Shown here: positions 1-12,090 of the stretch, in pieces
How the letters are laid out: each line of letters starts with the position of its first letter
How positions within the stretch are numbered: position 1 is the stretch's first letter
Assembly: GCA_905221605.1 (NCBI GenBank)
Contig: CAJNDS010002564.1
Location: 216,001-280,000 of the forward strand
Direction of reading: 5' to 3'
Origin: Symbiodinium natans
Taxonomy: Eukaryota > Sar > Dinophyceae > Suessiales > Symbiodiniaceae
DNA length: 64,000 nt
Program-made: the position numbers and the translations under genes
The notes under the pieces: generated by a model
Seen by the model: only the letters and a program-made list of their open reading frames with translations
What the model was told of the DNA's origin: nothing
Databases searched by the model: none

Positions 1-2069
1 GACAGTGACAGTGCAGTGTGGAGGCTGGTGCTGCCCAGTGCCCAGAAAGACAAGAAGGCAACTCCCAGGCGCTCCCTGGACACGAAGGCGAAGGCCTCTG
101 CGGCCGCTGCGCCCACTGCGGCCACTGCGACCACTGCGGCCACTACGCCCACTCCGGCAGTGCACCCCGCCACACCGGCTCCCGACGCCCGGCAACCTGG
201 TCCATCTGGCCCACGGCCTGTCACCGAGAGACGGGCGTCGGCGACAGCGTCCCCTCCAGTGGTGGGGAGATCGGTCCTAGAACAGTTGCAAGCAAAGAGC
301 CAGGCGCAGGAGGCCCAGAAGCCCAATGATTGCAGTCAGGAGCTGCAGGAGAAGGCTGGATCGCCTTTGCGAAGCTGGCGTGAAACTTGGCATCTTTGCG
401 GTGTGTAGCAGTGTATCATTCTGGAAGGTGCCCGCTCGCCGGACTTCCATCTCCTGGCGTGTGCGGGGCGACTGCCGCTGCCTCTTCCGTGCCGTAATGC
501 GCGCGTATAGGTTGGATGCTTGGACACCGAAACCTTTGGAATGCCTTTGCTAGCTGTTGGGCCTTTCAGATATGATGAAAGCATATGAAAGCATTCTTCA
601 AAGTCCAACTGAATCTACTTCCAAGTGCTCCAATCTTGCAGTGATGATCCTGCAAATGCTTGTATGTCTGCAGAGCAAAGGATCCGCTCAACCAGCAGCC
701 GCGAGACGAATTGGGCGAGCCGGTGGACGAACAGCAGCGCGTGCATGAAACTTGGCGATGGAAGTGTCTCTTGGTTCTCTGGCATGTTCTGGTCCCCTTT
801 CGCCGCATTCTGCTTGCAGCCATTTGGGCCAGCCTTGAGTTTTCGTCCTGGCTGCATCCTCTTGTATGTGGAAAGGAGGCTCCTTGCCCAAGCTCTCGCG
901 TTCATCGTAAACGGGTCTGGCTGGTCAAATCACAGCCAGCCGAACCAGCTTTTCATGACCACCAGGTGCACTGCCAACTACAACCAGCTATCTAGTCAGT
1001 TGCTGCACCTGTTCACGATTACAGCCGGGAAGAAGCCTTAGGCGCAATGGCGCTCAAGTCCAGGAACTGAACCCAAAGTCCCCAGAAACCTGAGTTACAT
1101 GAGCAGTTACGATACGGATTCAGAGACGAAGGTGCAAAGGCTTGTTGTCATTTCTCTCTCAGGAGCGGGAGTACGCGGACAAGCTTCGCAAAGTTCTCTG
1201 CGACGAGTTCCTGCGGCGGCAGGAGTGAGCGTCAGATTGCGGTATTTCTTGTTGCGATTCGATTGTCACGGTGTTCTCACAAAGACTCGGCATCGCAGGC
1301 AACCGAGGCACAAGGGGCACAACACCGAAAGCAGTGCAACCATGGACAAATGAGAGAGTGTAACTGCCCTCCCGCTAGGGAACACTTGGGATCAGAATGA
1401 CGTTCGCGTGCTCCCGCGTCTGTTGGATGTTTGTAGCCTGCCTCTGTTGCTTGATGTTGAATCATGCGCTTGGTGATGTGAGGATGAGGTCAAGCCGTTG
1501 TTGGAGAACATCACGTTTGAGGCGCAGCTGGGTGGTTTGTGAGAGTCTCCTAGAGGTCCTAGAGGTGCTAAAGTCACTTTTGGGATTGGCCCGAGCTGTC
1601 CTGCGTTGACGAGGCTTATGTGAAGCGCATGGGCGAGTGGCAAACCTGGGGTGATGAGATCTGCCTCAAGCGCCTCGCCGGCAACCAGGGCAGGTCGGCG
1701 CGTGGACGTACTTCAGGCCCTCATTTGGGTTGTGGCCCCGTGTCTCTTCATACAGAATGCAGAATACTGAGACTCAGGTTCGGACTGTTGAAAGTTTCGA
1801 GTGTCAGCTTGAGGTTCCTGCCCGACGTGGTGAGGAGGCCACTGCAGGTCTACTCCTACAACCGGGAAAGGCAGGAGCTCTTCGATGCGGGGCTCTACCT
1901 CCCCCAAAAGAAGGACCGGAAGAAATCGGGGAAGTCTTAGGGCCTTGGGGATCTTCGGGCTCGGAGTTGGACATGTGAAAAGACGAGGAGTACCAGGGCA
2001 GAGAGTGCATCGTCCTCCTCCACAACGGGAAGTTCCGGAGCTCAGAAATTCTGAGACGGGAAGTTCGGT
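1..2069 (+). CDS. OTU-domain cysteine protease (deubiquitinase-like), partial at left, multi-exon
   Basis: Frame 1 is open from base 1 to 408 (Ala/Thr/Pro-rich, then Gln/Lys-rich), so the gene or a neighbour enters from the left. A segment ending at the GT donor at 511 reads GDCRCLFRAVMRAY, which fits the OTU catalytic-Cys signature (Asp three residues before Cys, then LFRA). Further pieces in OTU order are 681-763 (charged), 1163-1224 (EREYADKLRKVLCDEFLRRQ, flanked by CTCTCAG and GTGAGC), about 1600-1688 (DEAYVKRMGEWQTWGDE, like the OTU Y..M....WG.E block), about 1811-1907 (RPLQVYSYN) and about 1987-2014 (ECIVLLHNGK). OTU enzymes remove ubiquitin. The catalytic His expected just after the last block is not visible: the frame runs into F-R-S, unless a donor at GGGAA/GTTCC leads to an exon I did not find. 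The family call rests on the ordered blocks; exon joins are partly unresolved. Confidence 0.6.
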
Positions 2070-2420
2070 TGGGTTGACCTCTCGTGAGAATCTTGATCCC
2101 GGCCTGTAGGGGAGTCATTTCCGAGAAGGGTGGCCTGGGCATGGGTCTGACCCCTGCGTTTGGAGCAGGATGGCTGTACTAGCTATCCCATTTCTGAACT
2201 TGCTTTGTCTAGGCTGCTCATCCACAGGCCGTTTTGGGGTCGAACACCAAACATATCTGTCGTGCAGTTATCGTCTGCACGCTTCGCTACCCTACTTGCA
2301 CAGACTTCAGTTGTGCTTTGGTATCAGGATCTGGACTCATAATGCCGCAGAGGCTTTCAACACATAGCACATCCCAAGCACGAGGTACTCCCAACAGTCC
2401 CCACCTCTGAAACACAGCAG

Positions 2421-2552
2421 ACATTCTTCACTTCACTCCAGCAGCAAGTACGACAATTGCGTAAGCAAGATGCAGGTGCAGTCTTGCTTGTTGTCGCTTA
2501 TGCGCACATCAGGCAGAATCCGCGCATGCACATGGGCACATTCAAAACCTGA
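2421..2552 (+). CDS. possible terminal exon, unknown protein
   Basis: After a CACAGCAG acceptor-like sequence the frame reads 43 codons to TGA, starting Gln/Arg/Lys-rich (LQQQVRQLRKQD) and then hydrophobic (AVLLVVAYAHI). It resembles a coding C-terminus. Two antisense frames of similar quality cover 2433-3036, so the strand is not certain. No family recognised. Confidence 0.3.
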   Translation, partial: TFFTSLQQQVRQLRKQDAGAVLLVVAYAHIRQNPRMHMGTFKT

Positions 2553-3309
2553 CTGTAAGCCCTCAACATCCGCAACTTCCTGAAGCCATCTAAAACTCGC
2601 TCCAACTTTCACGCTTGAGGCATTGATTCTGGGGTTTTGGGGCTCCCCAAAGCCCCAAAGTTCCGAAGCTCCAACGCCAGCTGTAGGTCTCACTTTGACC
2701 TCGTGTCCACTCAATGGCTTCTTGCTTATGAGCAGCGGCTTTTTTCGCAGCGGTGAGCGCAGTCTGCTCCATTGCAGTCTGCAGCCATGTACATGTAAAT
2801 TGTAGGCTAGGTTGCAGAGAGGCCTGTTCTGGTGCAGCCGCCACAGACCAGTCTCTGCCTTTCGTCGGAGTGTGTACATTTGCGCGCCTTTCGCGCAGGG
2901 ATTCTGGGCTGAATGCTTGGCAACCTAGGGAACATCTAAACATGATTGATACGCTGGTAGAGATGTTGCAAAGTGCATCACCAGACTTTGCCCACAAGCA
3001 GCAACCCAGGACATGTGAATAGGGGCTGCTTTGCAAGCTCTAGATCCGCGGTCTTTGCCGTCAGAAATTAGCGGCTGGTGCTGAGTTTCAGCTCGCACGT
3101 TAACGATCTCGTTGCACCTACACTGCGGAAGTAGGTCGATGCGAAAAGTCAGCAGTTCTCCATCTCTGATTTACTCAACCATATGCCAGATTGCCATTTG
3201 CTCAGCTGTCCCGCGCCCCCAATGGTGAACCCTCAGCCTGAGAGCCCGTCCAGTCTTTGAGTCGTTTCTTCTCTCAACCAGCACTGGTAGACGGACTGCC
3301 ACGCATCAG

Positions 3310-6293
3310 TTGTGGCAGCGGATCTTGAAACCTCAAACGGTGACGCTTGCCAGTTTCGGAAAGGCACGCGAGAAGGCGGCGACCGCCATCCAGGCTGTTC
3401 CGGTGGTATTTGCACCTGATATGCGTAGGATATTTCGTGGGACCCTGAGTTGCAAGCAGATGCCGGAAGCTCACAAAAAATGTTGGGCAACACGAGGTGA
3501 CATCTTCTCCCCCCAAGGGGGGCTTCAGGGTACAGCTGGACCATGGCCAGCTGTCCATTTTGGGGGAGTGTGGGGTGGCTGTGGGGGCTGTGGTGTGGTT
3601 AGGCAGCGTGTGAGTCAAGTGTGTGTGTGTTGTTTCGGCAGGTGGCCTACCGCAACTACCGTGAGACCGCCGAGGTTGTGGCAAAGGCTGTCTGCAGGGT
3701 GCAATTCGGGCTAAACCCCTATAAACCGCTTTAAGCCCCCTTTAAGAAACCTTTACTAGCCCCCAATAAACTGTATTAACCCCCATAAACCCCGACTAAC
3801 CCCTATAAATCCCAAGTCTTACCCCCTAGAAGCCCCATAAAACCCCCAATGAACCCCCTTTAACCCCCATTAAGCCCTTATTAATCCCTATTAACCCCTA
3901 TTAACCCCTCGTAAAACCCCCCAATGAACCCCCCTGGTAACCCTTATGTTCCCCAAAGATCTACAGACGTACCTGGAAGGGCGGGGCGTCGCATCTCCAA
4001 AGCGCAGCTCCCAGCGAGCCCGAGAGTCTTTTGCAACATTTTTGCAAGTTGTAAAGAACACATAAAGGTTTTAGTAGGGACTTAACAAAAGAGAGTTAGA
4101 ATACATAAAGGTTTTAGTAGGGGCTTTATACGGGTTTTGTAGGGTTGATAGGGTGAAAAGGAGTATATACGGGTTGATTGGGGCTTATCGGATTGACAGG
4201 GCTTATAGGGGTTGCACGGGTGCAGCAGCTTTTCATGCATGCAATTCAGGTACTGCGCGGTAGTAGGCGCTTCGCGCTTCTGACACACGGAGAGGCTTTA
4301 CGCACCCATTAGCTTTACAAAAACCCATCGTGGGCTTACACGGGCTATATTGCTCATATCATGGACTTCCCTAGCTTCTTCCAAGAATGGCGCTGTACAA
4401 CTTGTTGCTGATAACCCTACATAAAACCCTCGAATTCCTAAACCCCTAACAGCCCGCCATAAACCCCTAGAAGCCCCTATTAAAAACCCTGTGCCCTAAA
4501 CCCTAAACCCTAAACCCTAAACCCTAACCCCTAAACCCTAAACCCTAACCCTAAAGGCCCTAAACCTTCAACCCTAAACCCTAAACCCTAAACCCTACGT
4601 AAGCCCTAAGCCCTAAGCAAAACCCTGTAAAGCTCCATGAACCCCCGAGGCCCTCCGCCAGCGCCCCTCTCTGCGGAGCGCCTCCTGAGCGCAGCCAACG
4701 TGGTGCCCGACTGAGTTTCAGGGGCTCGGGACAGCTTCGGGGTTTGAGGGTTTTAGGGTTTTCGGGTTTATGCAAGATGTCATCGGACGTCCCATGCGAG
4801 AAGAACGCAAGAGATCCTTCGCGAAGAAGTGAATTATCAATTGACTGCAGAAAACTAAGAGATCACCGCCTTCGCTGCCTGTGGCGTTGGCAGTATAAAT
4901 TCCACACAACTTGTGGATCCACAACTGGCAAAGGGCAACTTTGAAAGACATTAGCTGGAGGCGAGTACGGCCGTTTAACGGTTTTCGGTTTTAGGGGTTT
5001 GGGGTTTCTGAAATTTTGGGGTTTCGGAGTTTCAGGGTTTGAGGGCTTTAGGGTTTCTGGAGTTTTGGGGCCTTGGGGTTTTGGGGTTTTGGAGTTTGGG
5101 GTGTTTAGGGTTTTGGAGGTTTAGGTTTTGGGGTTTCAGGTTTTTGGGGTTTTAGGGCTTTGGGGTTCGTAGGGTTTTCGACAATACACCTCCACCGAAG
5201 TTTTTAGGGTGTTGTGGGTTTTTAGGTGAACCCTTCAGGGGCTACAACTTTGAGAGAGAGAGAGAGAGAGAGTGGCGAATGTTTCCTAAGCCTTAAACCC
5301 GAAGGCCCTGAGTCCCTCCTTAGCTCAGGTAGCCCCAATCCGAATCCAAATCATCCTGATGCGTGTCATGGCCCTGGGCTTCTCTCTCGCAGGTTCGCAG
5401 CGTTGTGCGGAGCTATCAAGCCAAGGCAAGGCTTGGCTGAGAGCATGGCAGGGTCTATAGGGTCTGTAGGGTTTTGTAGGGTATAGGGTTTAGGGTTTGG
5501 GGCTGAGGGTTTAGGGTTTAGGGTTGCAGAAGGTTTGTTGAAAGTCGGGCTTTTTTTCGGGGGTTTGCCCAGATGCGATCTCTCTCTTGCGAGGTGCTCC
5601 TGGCATCTTTGGAGTCAGAGCAAGCGGAGCTGGAGCGTATCCAGGTGGGGGTTGCAGTCTATCTACATTAGGGGGCGCACCTTTGGTGAAAGGGGCCCTT
5701 CTTGCCACGAGAGTGCAAGTGAAGGTATTCGTAAGAGGTGCCTTTCGATTGGGTCGTCTTGCAAATTCTGGGTCTGGAGTCTTGAGGGCTGGAGAGTTGC
5801 GAAGGTGGCCGCGGCGAAGATCATCCAGTCTGCCGTTCGATGTTTCCAAGTGCAGCGACAGCTCCAGGACTTTGCGGACATGCTCCGTGGTTCACTGCTC
5901 TGGCAAGGTGCGTGCAGGCGCTTCACGGCGCAGGCTGCGCTTCTCAAAGCCTGGGACACCCACGAGAGGCAACGGGTTGCCGCCGCGGTGAAGCTGCAGG
6001 CGGCGCAGCGCTCATTCCGGGCTCAGCGCGAGCTCGCGCGGCGCAAGGCCATGCGGGATGGCTTGCTGCTCTTGGGACCAAAGGAGCACCAGTGCGTGCG
6101 CCTCTTCCAGCGTTGTGGTCGCCGCTACCTGGCGTGCTTGGTCGTCGCGGAGGCGGAGAAGCACAGGTGGCGCTGCGCCCGGCATATCCAGGCGCACTGG
6201 CGAGGATGCAAATGCCGGCGCGAGCTGGCGGACACGCTCTCGGAGTGGCGGCGGCGGCGGAACCTTGCCGGGAGCCCAGACATGTGGAAGTAG
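3310..6293 (+). CDS. IQ-motif (calmodulin-binding) protein, multi-exon
   Basis: Helical exons lead into a long IQ-rich exon. Around 3320-3430 the frame contains FGKAREKAATAIQA. Exon 3642-3698 (19 codons, after TTTCGGCAG, before a GT donor at 3699) reads VAYRNYRETAEVVAKAVCR. Exon 5594-5644 (17 codons) reads VLLASLESEQAELERIQ between GCGAG and GTGGGG. From about 5805 to the TAG at 6291-6293 one frame carries repeated IQ-like helices: AAAKIIQSAVRCFQVQRQ, VAAAVKLQAAQRSFRAQREL and CARHIQAHWRGCKCRREL. IQ motifs bind calmodulin or myosin-type light chains, so a cytoskeletal or flagellar role is likely but inferred. The introns after 3698 and before 5594 are full of degenerate telomere-like repeats. 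The start and any link to the IQ exons at 12-16 kb are unknown. Confidence 0.65.
3709..3960 (+). repeat. degenerate CCCCTATAAA-type repeat inside an intron
   Basis: Begins ten bases after the GT donor at 3699. Irregular units such as CCCCTATAAACC, CCCCCATTAAG and CCCCTATTAA look like decayed relatives of the CCCTAAA heptamer found elsewhere in the window. Confidence 0.8.
4493..4620 (+). repeat. telomere-like CCCTAAA array
   Basis: About ten near-perfect CCCTAAA heptamers followed by degenerate copies (CCCTAAG, CCTTCAA). It sits in the gap between IQ exons at 3.7 and 5.6 kb. On the opposite strand it reads TTTAGGG, the plant/algal telomere unit. Confidence 0.95.
4975..5225 (+). repeat. degenerate GGGTTTTAGGG/GGGGTTTTGG repeat
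   Basis: Imperfect G-rich units in the opposite orientation to the array at 4493-4620. G-quadruplex formation on the + strand is plausible. A (GA)n run follows at about 5252-5271. Confidence 0.85.
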
Positions 6294-7319
6294 CAGACAC
6301 TACAATTGCATTCCGAAAGCCAGCTAGCTGGAACCACAAACCATATGCAAAGCACGAGCATTGCCATACAAGTAGAGATAAACGTTTTTACAGCACGACC
6401 ACCTCTCGGTCCGTCCCTCTCTTTCTTTCTGGCCTTGCTAACCTTTGCACGCCAAAAGGAAGAATTTTTCAAGCATCGAAGAGTCCCCCGCAAGCCCCCT
6501 CACGTCCCACAGCTTAGGCTAGAACCCACGATGGCAGCCATAAGAGAGAGCCTAAACCTCAATCTCGCCCCCATTCCATCTCTCGCGGTTGCACTTGCAA
6601 TCGAAGATCTTGAGTGTATATCAGAAAGAAAGAGGGAGCTGCCATAAATAGATAGAAACGGAGCGGTCAAGGTTCATGCCTCGTGCCTCTGCTTAGCGAA
6701 CAGATAATACCCAACCACCTAAGCGAAGGACAGGGACTTGCGGCATCTTGGCCATGATGGGCTCAAGACGTAGGCAGATGTAGGTAGAAGTTGCAAAGGA
6801 TCCTCGATGCAGAAGGAGGCTGGTCCTGACGAGCGCTGTGCGCTGCAAGCGACGCTGTCCTGCATCAGCGATGACGAGAGGCTGGCGTCTCAACCTGCAT
6901 TGCACTTTGAAAAAAGTGCTGCGTCGTACAGCATGTTGTGCCCTGCTAGGCAGTTGATTCTGAGCTTTGTGCTGGGGGACCTTACGTGCTACCCTCGTGT
7001 GGCCGCCATCGACAGTCGGTTCTTCCTGGCATGCACTGCCTTGGGTTCCTGGCAAGACCCTTGGCCCAGAGGCACTTCCTTGAGAAGGTGTCAGAACTCA
7101 GCCAGAATCACAATGCAACCCAGACCCAGCTCGGGTAGACTCCGACAGATGCTCCGTCTTAGTTCTTTTGTTTGAAAACCATGCAAGGAATGCGTCATCG
7201 AGATTCCTCGCGCGTGGACTGCTAAAGAGGACCGAGGTAGCCTGTCGTTCTGCCGGCTTCGGCTCTACACGGAACATGTGCCCGCCGGACAAAGTACGGA
7301 CACAGCACAGCCTGAATCA
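6294..7319. other. no recognisable gene
   Basis: Mixed-composition sequence. Short open frames occur on both strands with no motif, splice-bounded exon or repeat that I can defend. Confidence 0.5.
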
Positions 7320-8560
7320 TGATAAAAAACACAGGAATAAATAGGAATAGTACTAGTGACAAGACTAACAGCAATACGAATGGAGGCAGTAAGATCAGTA
7401 TTCGCAACATAAAAAAACAGCAACAAGAATAGCGACAATGAGAAAAGTAACATAGTAGTAACAGTAGTAGCCAGAAGCACAATAGCAATAATCACAACTA
7501 TTAACGGTGATGTCATAATGACAGCCGTACTAGCAATACTAGCCGGAAGAACCATGACTACCATAATAGTGAGAATCACAATAGTAGCGAAGAATAACAG
7601 CACTAGCAGCAATGATAACGGTCCGACGCGACGTATACTCACGCCGCATTGTACCCAAGAGTCCGGAAACCACAGAGCACGTGGCCAACGTGTACGAATC
7701 GGACGCAGATGGTGCCATTAGCGGAAGCAGGAAGTGCTCTCAAATCTTGCTGATGTTTTGCGTACTGTAGAGATGATCGTACGAAGTGCCGCACGGGATG
7801 ATGTTTTTCGCAAGCTTTCGACGCGCTCGATGCAATTTCGCGGAACATTCGGACACAATCATCGTGCGGGCATGGATGCTCTGGCCAATGGATGCGCTGG
7901 AAACATGTATGTAATCATCATGCAGGCACGGATGGCACGGATGCTCTGGCCATTCAGACACACACTGGAAACGCGGACGTACTCATCATGCGGCTATGGA
8001 AGCCTGCGAAGATTCGCTAGTAACCGAGGTTTTCGGCATGTGACATGCGAAGAGCACTGCAAATACCGATGTTTTCTCCGTGTCCGCCGGTGCAGAAACA
8101 CTGACGCCACCGATGTTTTCAGCATGTCAACCGCGCAAGCCTCGTAAATTCAGCAGTGGAAAATGACAATAATCCCAGACAAAATCAAAATGAATATTGT
8201 CATTGCAGGACTTGACACAATCACAACAAATGACGAGTACGACAAAACGTAATCTCCACATTATCCATATGAATCAGAATCATCTTCATTATCCGAATAG
8301 TCTTCCTAATCTTCGCAACCTTGAGAACGTTAATAGTCTTTGGATAGAAAGGTGAACATCGTAGTTATCAGCACTCATGGTATCCGTAATGCTCACAATA
8401 CTCAAAAAATCATCACCGCAAGAAGTCGCCAGGTCAATGGTCGATGAATAGCAATGACAATCTAGCACACAGCAACAAACACATAAACAATAAAGAGAAC
8501 AAAGCAACAGCACATAGTAAGCAGATTAAACCAATAAGACAACAGAACGTAACATGAGCC
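7320..8560. repeat. low-GC region with trinucleotide-like and tandem repeats
   Basis: 7320-7620 is rich in AATAGYA/ACAATAGTA-type words. 7868-7990 holds two imperfect copies of a unit of about 65 bases (GGATGCTCTGGCCA and ATCATCATGC or TCATCATGC blocks recur). 8150-8540 is again AT-rich with repeated ATCA words. No convincing exon. Confidence 0.6.
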
Positions 8561-8960
8561 ATGTGAAAAACAAACGGAGGAGTGCGTGGAGCAGCTCGTG
8601 AAGCTGGCCGGCAACGTGGCGCAAGCGGGTCTTAAGTCTTGGGAGACTGGGCCTTCTCTGTGGCATTGCTTTGCTTCTTCGGCCCGTATGACGGAGCCAA
8701 CTTGTATACGTGTGGGGGCGAGGTATATCGGGGCATGTGCTTCATGTCCTTGACTGTGCACAGCTTTGTTCAGCAAGCAGCCAACCCGACTGGGCACTGG
8801 CCGCGATTCAAGTTCAAGCCCTCGAGATTCAGGCACTCGTGCACTGGCGGTTCAAGCACGCATCCTGATTCACTCATTCGTGATTCAAGCACAAATCCCC
8901 GTTTCGAGCGCTGTCGATTTTGCACCCGGTGTTCAGGGCTGAGGGTGTTTTTTACGGATT

Positions 8961-9300
8961 AGTTGTTTCAGGGTTGAGTCCTTTTTGGGATTGCGGCTTT
9001 TCGGGTTGAGGGTTCTTGGGGGTTTAAGGGTTTAGGGTGAGGTTTGCCGGGGTTTTGTGCAAGGCGTCTCGTGCGGCCTGGGTTTTTTGAATGGATTTTC
9101 GGCTTTGGGGTTTGGGTGTCGGTTTCGTTTGGGGAGTTTGGGGTCGACTTCGCGCGCCAGCATGCAAATCGGGTGGTGCGAAGCCGCCTCGTTATGCCTC
9201 GTTTCTGCGTCAATGCGCGAGTCCGACGCGCGCCTGTCCGCCGGCCAGTGGGCGGATGGACTTGTGCGCGTATCGGTCTTTCCAGTGCCCTGATCGCTTT
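8961..9300 (+). repeat. degenerate GGGTTTAGGG-like flank
   Basis: G-rich decayed repeats (GGGTTGAGGG, GGGTTTAAGGG, GGGTTTGGGTG) grade into unique sequence around 9140-9300. No exon recognised. Confidence 0.6.
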
Positions 9301-9740
9301 CCTACCAGAACCCGAAACACCAAACCCAAGACCCGAAACTGAAATCCTAAATCCCAAAAAGCGTAAAAGCCTAAAGCCCCCAAACCCCAAACCCCAAACC
9401 CCAAACCGCTAAACCCCCAAACCCCAACCCTAAAACCCTAAAACCCTCAAACCCAAAAAACCCTAAACGACCCCAAAACCACCCAAAAAACCAAAACCCC
9501 AAAACCCCAAAACCCTAACACCCTAAAAGACCCTCCAAAACCAAACCCCAAAACCCCCAAAACCCCAAAACTCCAAAACCCCCAAACCCCCCAAACCCCC
9601 CAAAACCCCCAAAACCCCCAAAACGCCAACCCCCGAAACCCCAAAACCCCAAAACCCCAAAACCCCAAAACCCCAAAACCCCAAAACCCCAAAACCCCAA
9701 AACCCTAAAACCCTAAGACCCAAAACCCCGAAACTCCAAT
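9300..9740 (+). repeat. CCCCAAAA / CCCCAAACC telomere-like array
   Basis: Long run of C3-5A2-4 units, with perfect CCCCAAAA octamers at about 9630-9700 resembling ciliate-type telomere units and mixing with CCCTAAA variants. Long Gly/Phe-rich frames on the minus strand here are repeat artefacts. Confidence 0.95.
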
Positions 9741-9849
9741 TTAGCCAAGGCAGCTGGCGGCTGGCGCAGAAGGCAGTGCTCCCTCCGTTCCCCCAGCGGC
9801 GGCTACTCCAGGAGCCACCGGTCCCATAAAAGAAATAGTTCCTTGTTTG

Positions 9850-10005
9850 GTTCGGGTTTAGGGTTTAGGGTTTAGGGCTTGGGGTTTAGGGTTTAGGGTT
9901 TAGGGTTTCGGGTTTCGGGTTTCGGGTTTAGGGTTCAGGGTTGAGGGCTTGGGGTTCAGGGTTTAGGGTTCAGGGTTTAGGGTTTAGGGTTCAGGGTTTG
10001 GCTTC
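9850..10005 (+). repeat. TTTAGGG array
   Basis: TTTAGGG heptamers with TTTCGGG and TTCAGGG variants, inverted relative to the array at 9300-9740. A short CCCTAAA/CCCTAAG block in the first orientation follows at 10058-10120. Confidence 0.95.
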
Positions 10006-10189
10006 CAAATGGGCGTGACATTCAAAAGCGTCTTGGCAGCGCCTCCGACCCTCAACGCTAAACCCTAAACCATAAACCCTAAGCCCTAAGCCCCAAGCCC
10101 TAAGCCCTAAGCCCTAAATTGCTGAAGTTCTGCAACAAACTCACCGGCATGTCGGTCAGCAAGGGTTTCTCACATGGTGCCGTGAGCTT

Positions 10190-10228
10190 TTTTTTTTTTG
10201 TTTCTGGGGGGGGGGGGGGGGCGAGGGG
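10190..10228 (+). repeat. poly-T followed by poly-G run
   Basis: Eleven T, a short spacer, then about 17 G. A homopolymer junction and likely a sequencing-difficult site. Confidence 0.9.
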
Positions 10229-10570
10229 TAAGGGCCCTCAATTTGGGAAGTGCTTAGTGCCTGTATTCTCCCTCTTGAGGGTTTCATAGGGTTTTAAGGT
10301 TCTTTTGTGGTGTTGGGTTTCGGGTTAGGGTTGTAGGTTCTTTCTGGGCTTCGGCTTCAGGGATTTGGGGTATTTGGGTTCAGTGCAGAGGAAACCTGCC
10401 CAGAGACAGGATCAGCTGGCGAAGGAGTGCCCGCAGCTGACTTTGGCCGCTTTAGGAGAAGGACTCGGAGACCCGGGCTTCGCTTGACGTCAGTGGGAGC
10501 TGAGTAGATGCTTGCAGAGCCACTGCAGACCCAGTAAAAGCCCTAGAAGCCTACACCCTCTGCTCCTCAG

Positions 10571-11110
10571 GACCCTACATGCTCTTCGTTATGGGCTGCA
10601 ACTTACCCATCGGGGCACGGATGTCACTCCACTTCTTTGAGCCTCGATATCGGTGGATGTGCCGCAGGCTTTTTGCAGGAGAGCCACCTTACATGTGCCT
10701 CGAGTGCAAGACGTCTAAAGTGGTCCGATCATTAGGACGTTTAGAACATCCACAGAACTCCAAGTCCACCTTCAAAGGTTCGGATTCGTGACCCACGGCC
10801 GAGCCAAAGAAGGTTCGCGGGGTCTGCTCTGCCAGGCCACAGAGTCTCAGACAGCAGAGGGGGCAAAGTAGTGCGCCGAGGTTAGAGCAATTCATGGGCT
10901 GTCATTCCCACGATTTTCCGAGGATTGGGCCACCAACACCAATGGAACCTATGATGTTCACATCCGAGCAGAGGCTGCCTTTAACCTGACGGAGGTCTGG
11001 TACGAGGCGAGGGTGCTTTTCAGGGTTGGTGAGAAGAACAAAGGGATCAAGGGTGACCTTTGTGGCAAGGTGTGGAGGTTGTGCTCTCTGCCGCAGAACA
11101 ACCGAGTGAG
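10571..11110 (+). CDS. LON substrate-binding domain protein (Lon N-terminal domain), multi-exon fragment
   Basis: Exon 10571-10694 follows TGCTCCTCAG and reads NLPIGARMSLHFFEPRYRW, matching the FEPRYR signature of the LON substrate-binding domain. A GT-AG intron (10695-10777, 83 bases) joins exactly in phase to an exon from 10778 reading FGFVTHGRAKEG, the second hallmark block (FGFV...GRAGE). A third piece at about 10937-11020 reads NGTYDVHIRAEAAFNL, like the strand that follows in the domain. A possible fourth exon (VWRLCSLPQNNR) ends at 11110 before GTGAGC, after which CTAAACCC repeats begin. The domain binds substrates in Lon proteases, cereblon and LON-RING proteins. No AAA or protease domain is seen, so this is not full Lon. 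It lies among IQ exons on the same strand and could be part of a larger IQ/LON gene. Confidence 0.72.
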
Positions 11111-12039
11111 CTCTAAACCCTATACTTTAAAGCCCAAACCCGAAACCCAACACCCCGAACAAAAAACCCCTAAACCCTAAACCCTCTAGCGTTTGCGGAA
11201 CTGAAATTTGCTAGATTTTCCAAGACCACGCGTCATTGGCAAGGATATTCCTCACAGCTCTCCTCTTGCCCTTGGGTTCATCGACGTCATCTCCCGCGTA
11301 CCACCTGTGCGACAACAGCCTGGAGGCAGGGGGGGGGGGGCCGAAACGGGCGAAATGGGCGAAAGGTCGCAGAAAAGAGTGTGACTTTTGTGAGCCCACG
11401 GAGTGGCTTATACTCTGTGCATCTTGCCATGCCAGGCCCAGGTGGAAGGTTAGGAGATCTGAAAGGGAAAAACTCTTCTATTGTTCATGCAGCATTGGTT
11501 CAGCTTTGGTGCGATGTTCTCTCACAGGTGGAAGCAGCCCGCGACTGCTGTCTTCCAGGCCTGGGCACAGTCCTGCGGCTGCTTGTTTCTGAAGCGGCTT
11601 GGTGGCGGCTGTTCGTCTGAGATCCATTGTGCTTGGGCCGGAAGGAGCTCTGGACGACGCTGCTTCCCACTTTCACTCCGGAGATGGCTGTCAAACCTGG
11701 GGACCTGCTGTCCGCGCCGAATATACAGCCCGTAGTTTCCCGTTCGAGCCGAGCCGACCCGTGGCGGGAGAGTGTACATACCCTAGTAGAGCTCTGAAAG
11801 TCCATCTGACTCGAATGTAGCGTGCATAAGCCACACGCGACACTTTAAGCATAGAAGTGGTACCTGTGTACCAGCGCGAAGGCTCCGACGGGCCCAAAGT
11901 GTAGCATTCTCTTTTACTGTTGCCATTATAGCAGATCCGGCAAACGTTCAAGTGAGCTGAGCGGGACAAAAAGCCTTCGACAACCGGTGGGTGCAGACGG
12001 GCTCAGTCAGCATAACCGAAACCTCGAGAATCTCTGTAT

Positions 12040-12090
12040 GTGTGTGTGTGTGTGTGTGTGTGTTTGTGTTTTCCCTTCCCTTTATCCCAG
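12040..12090 (+). promoter_or_regulatory. strong 3' splice site: (TG)n plus pyrimidine tract before an IQ exon
   Basis: A TG repeat of about 25 bases runs into TTTTCCCTTCCCTTTATCCCAG, ending at 12090 directly before an exon that encodes an IQ-like helix. Confidence 0.6.

Noticed and set aside
2433-3036. Two 148-codon minus-strand frames as a gene
   Set aside because: They overlap each other in different frames, have no motif, and would be the only minus-strand genes. Not excluded, but not supported.
4493-4620. Chromosome end (true telomere)
   Set aside because: The array is short and flanked by coding sequence on both sides, so it is interstitial.
7222-7642. Hydrophobic minus-strand frames that look like membrane helices
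   Set aside because: Produced by the AATAGTA-type low-complexity tract; no splice sites or motifs.
9447-9723. Long Gly/Phe/Val-rich open frames on the minus strand
   Set aside because: They are translations of the CCCCAAAA repeat and are equally open in several frames.
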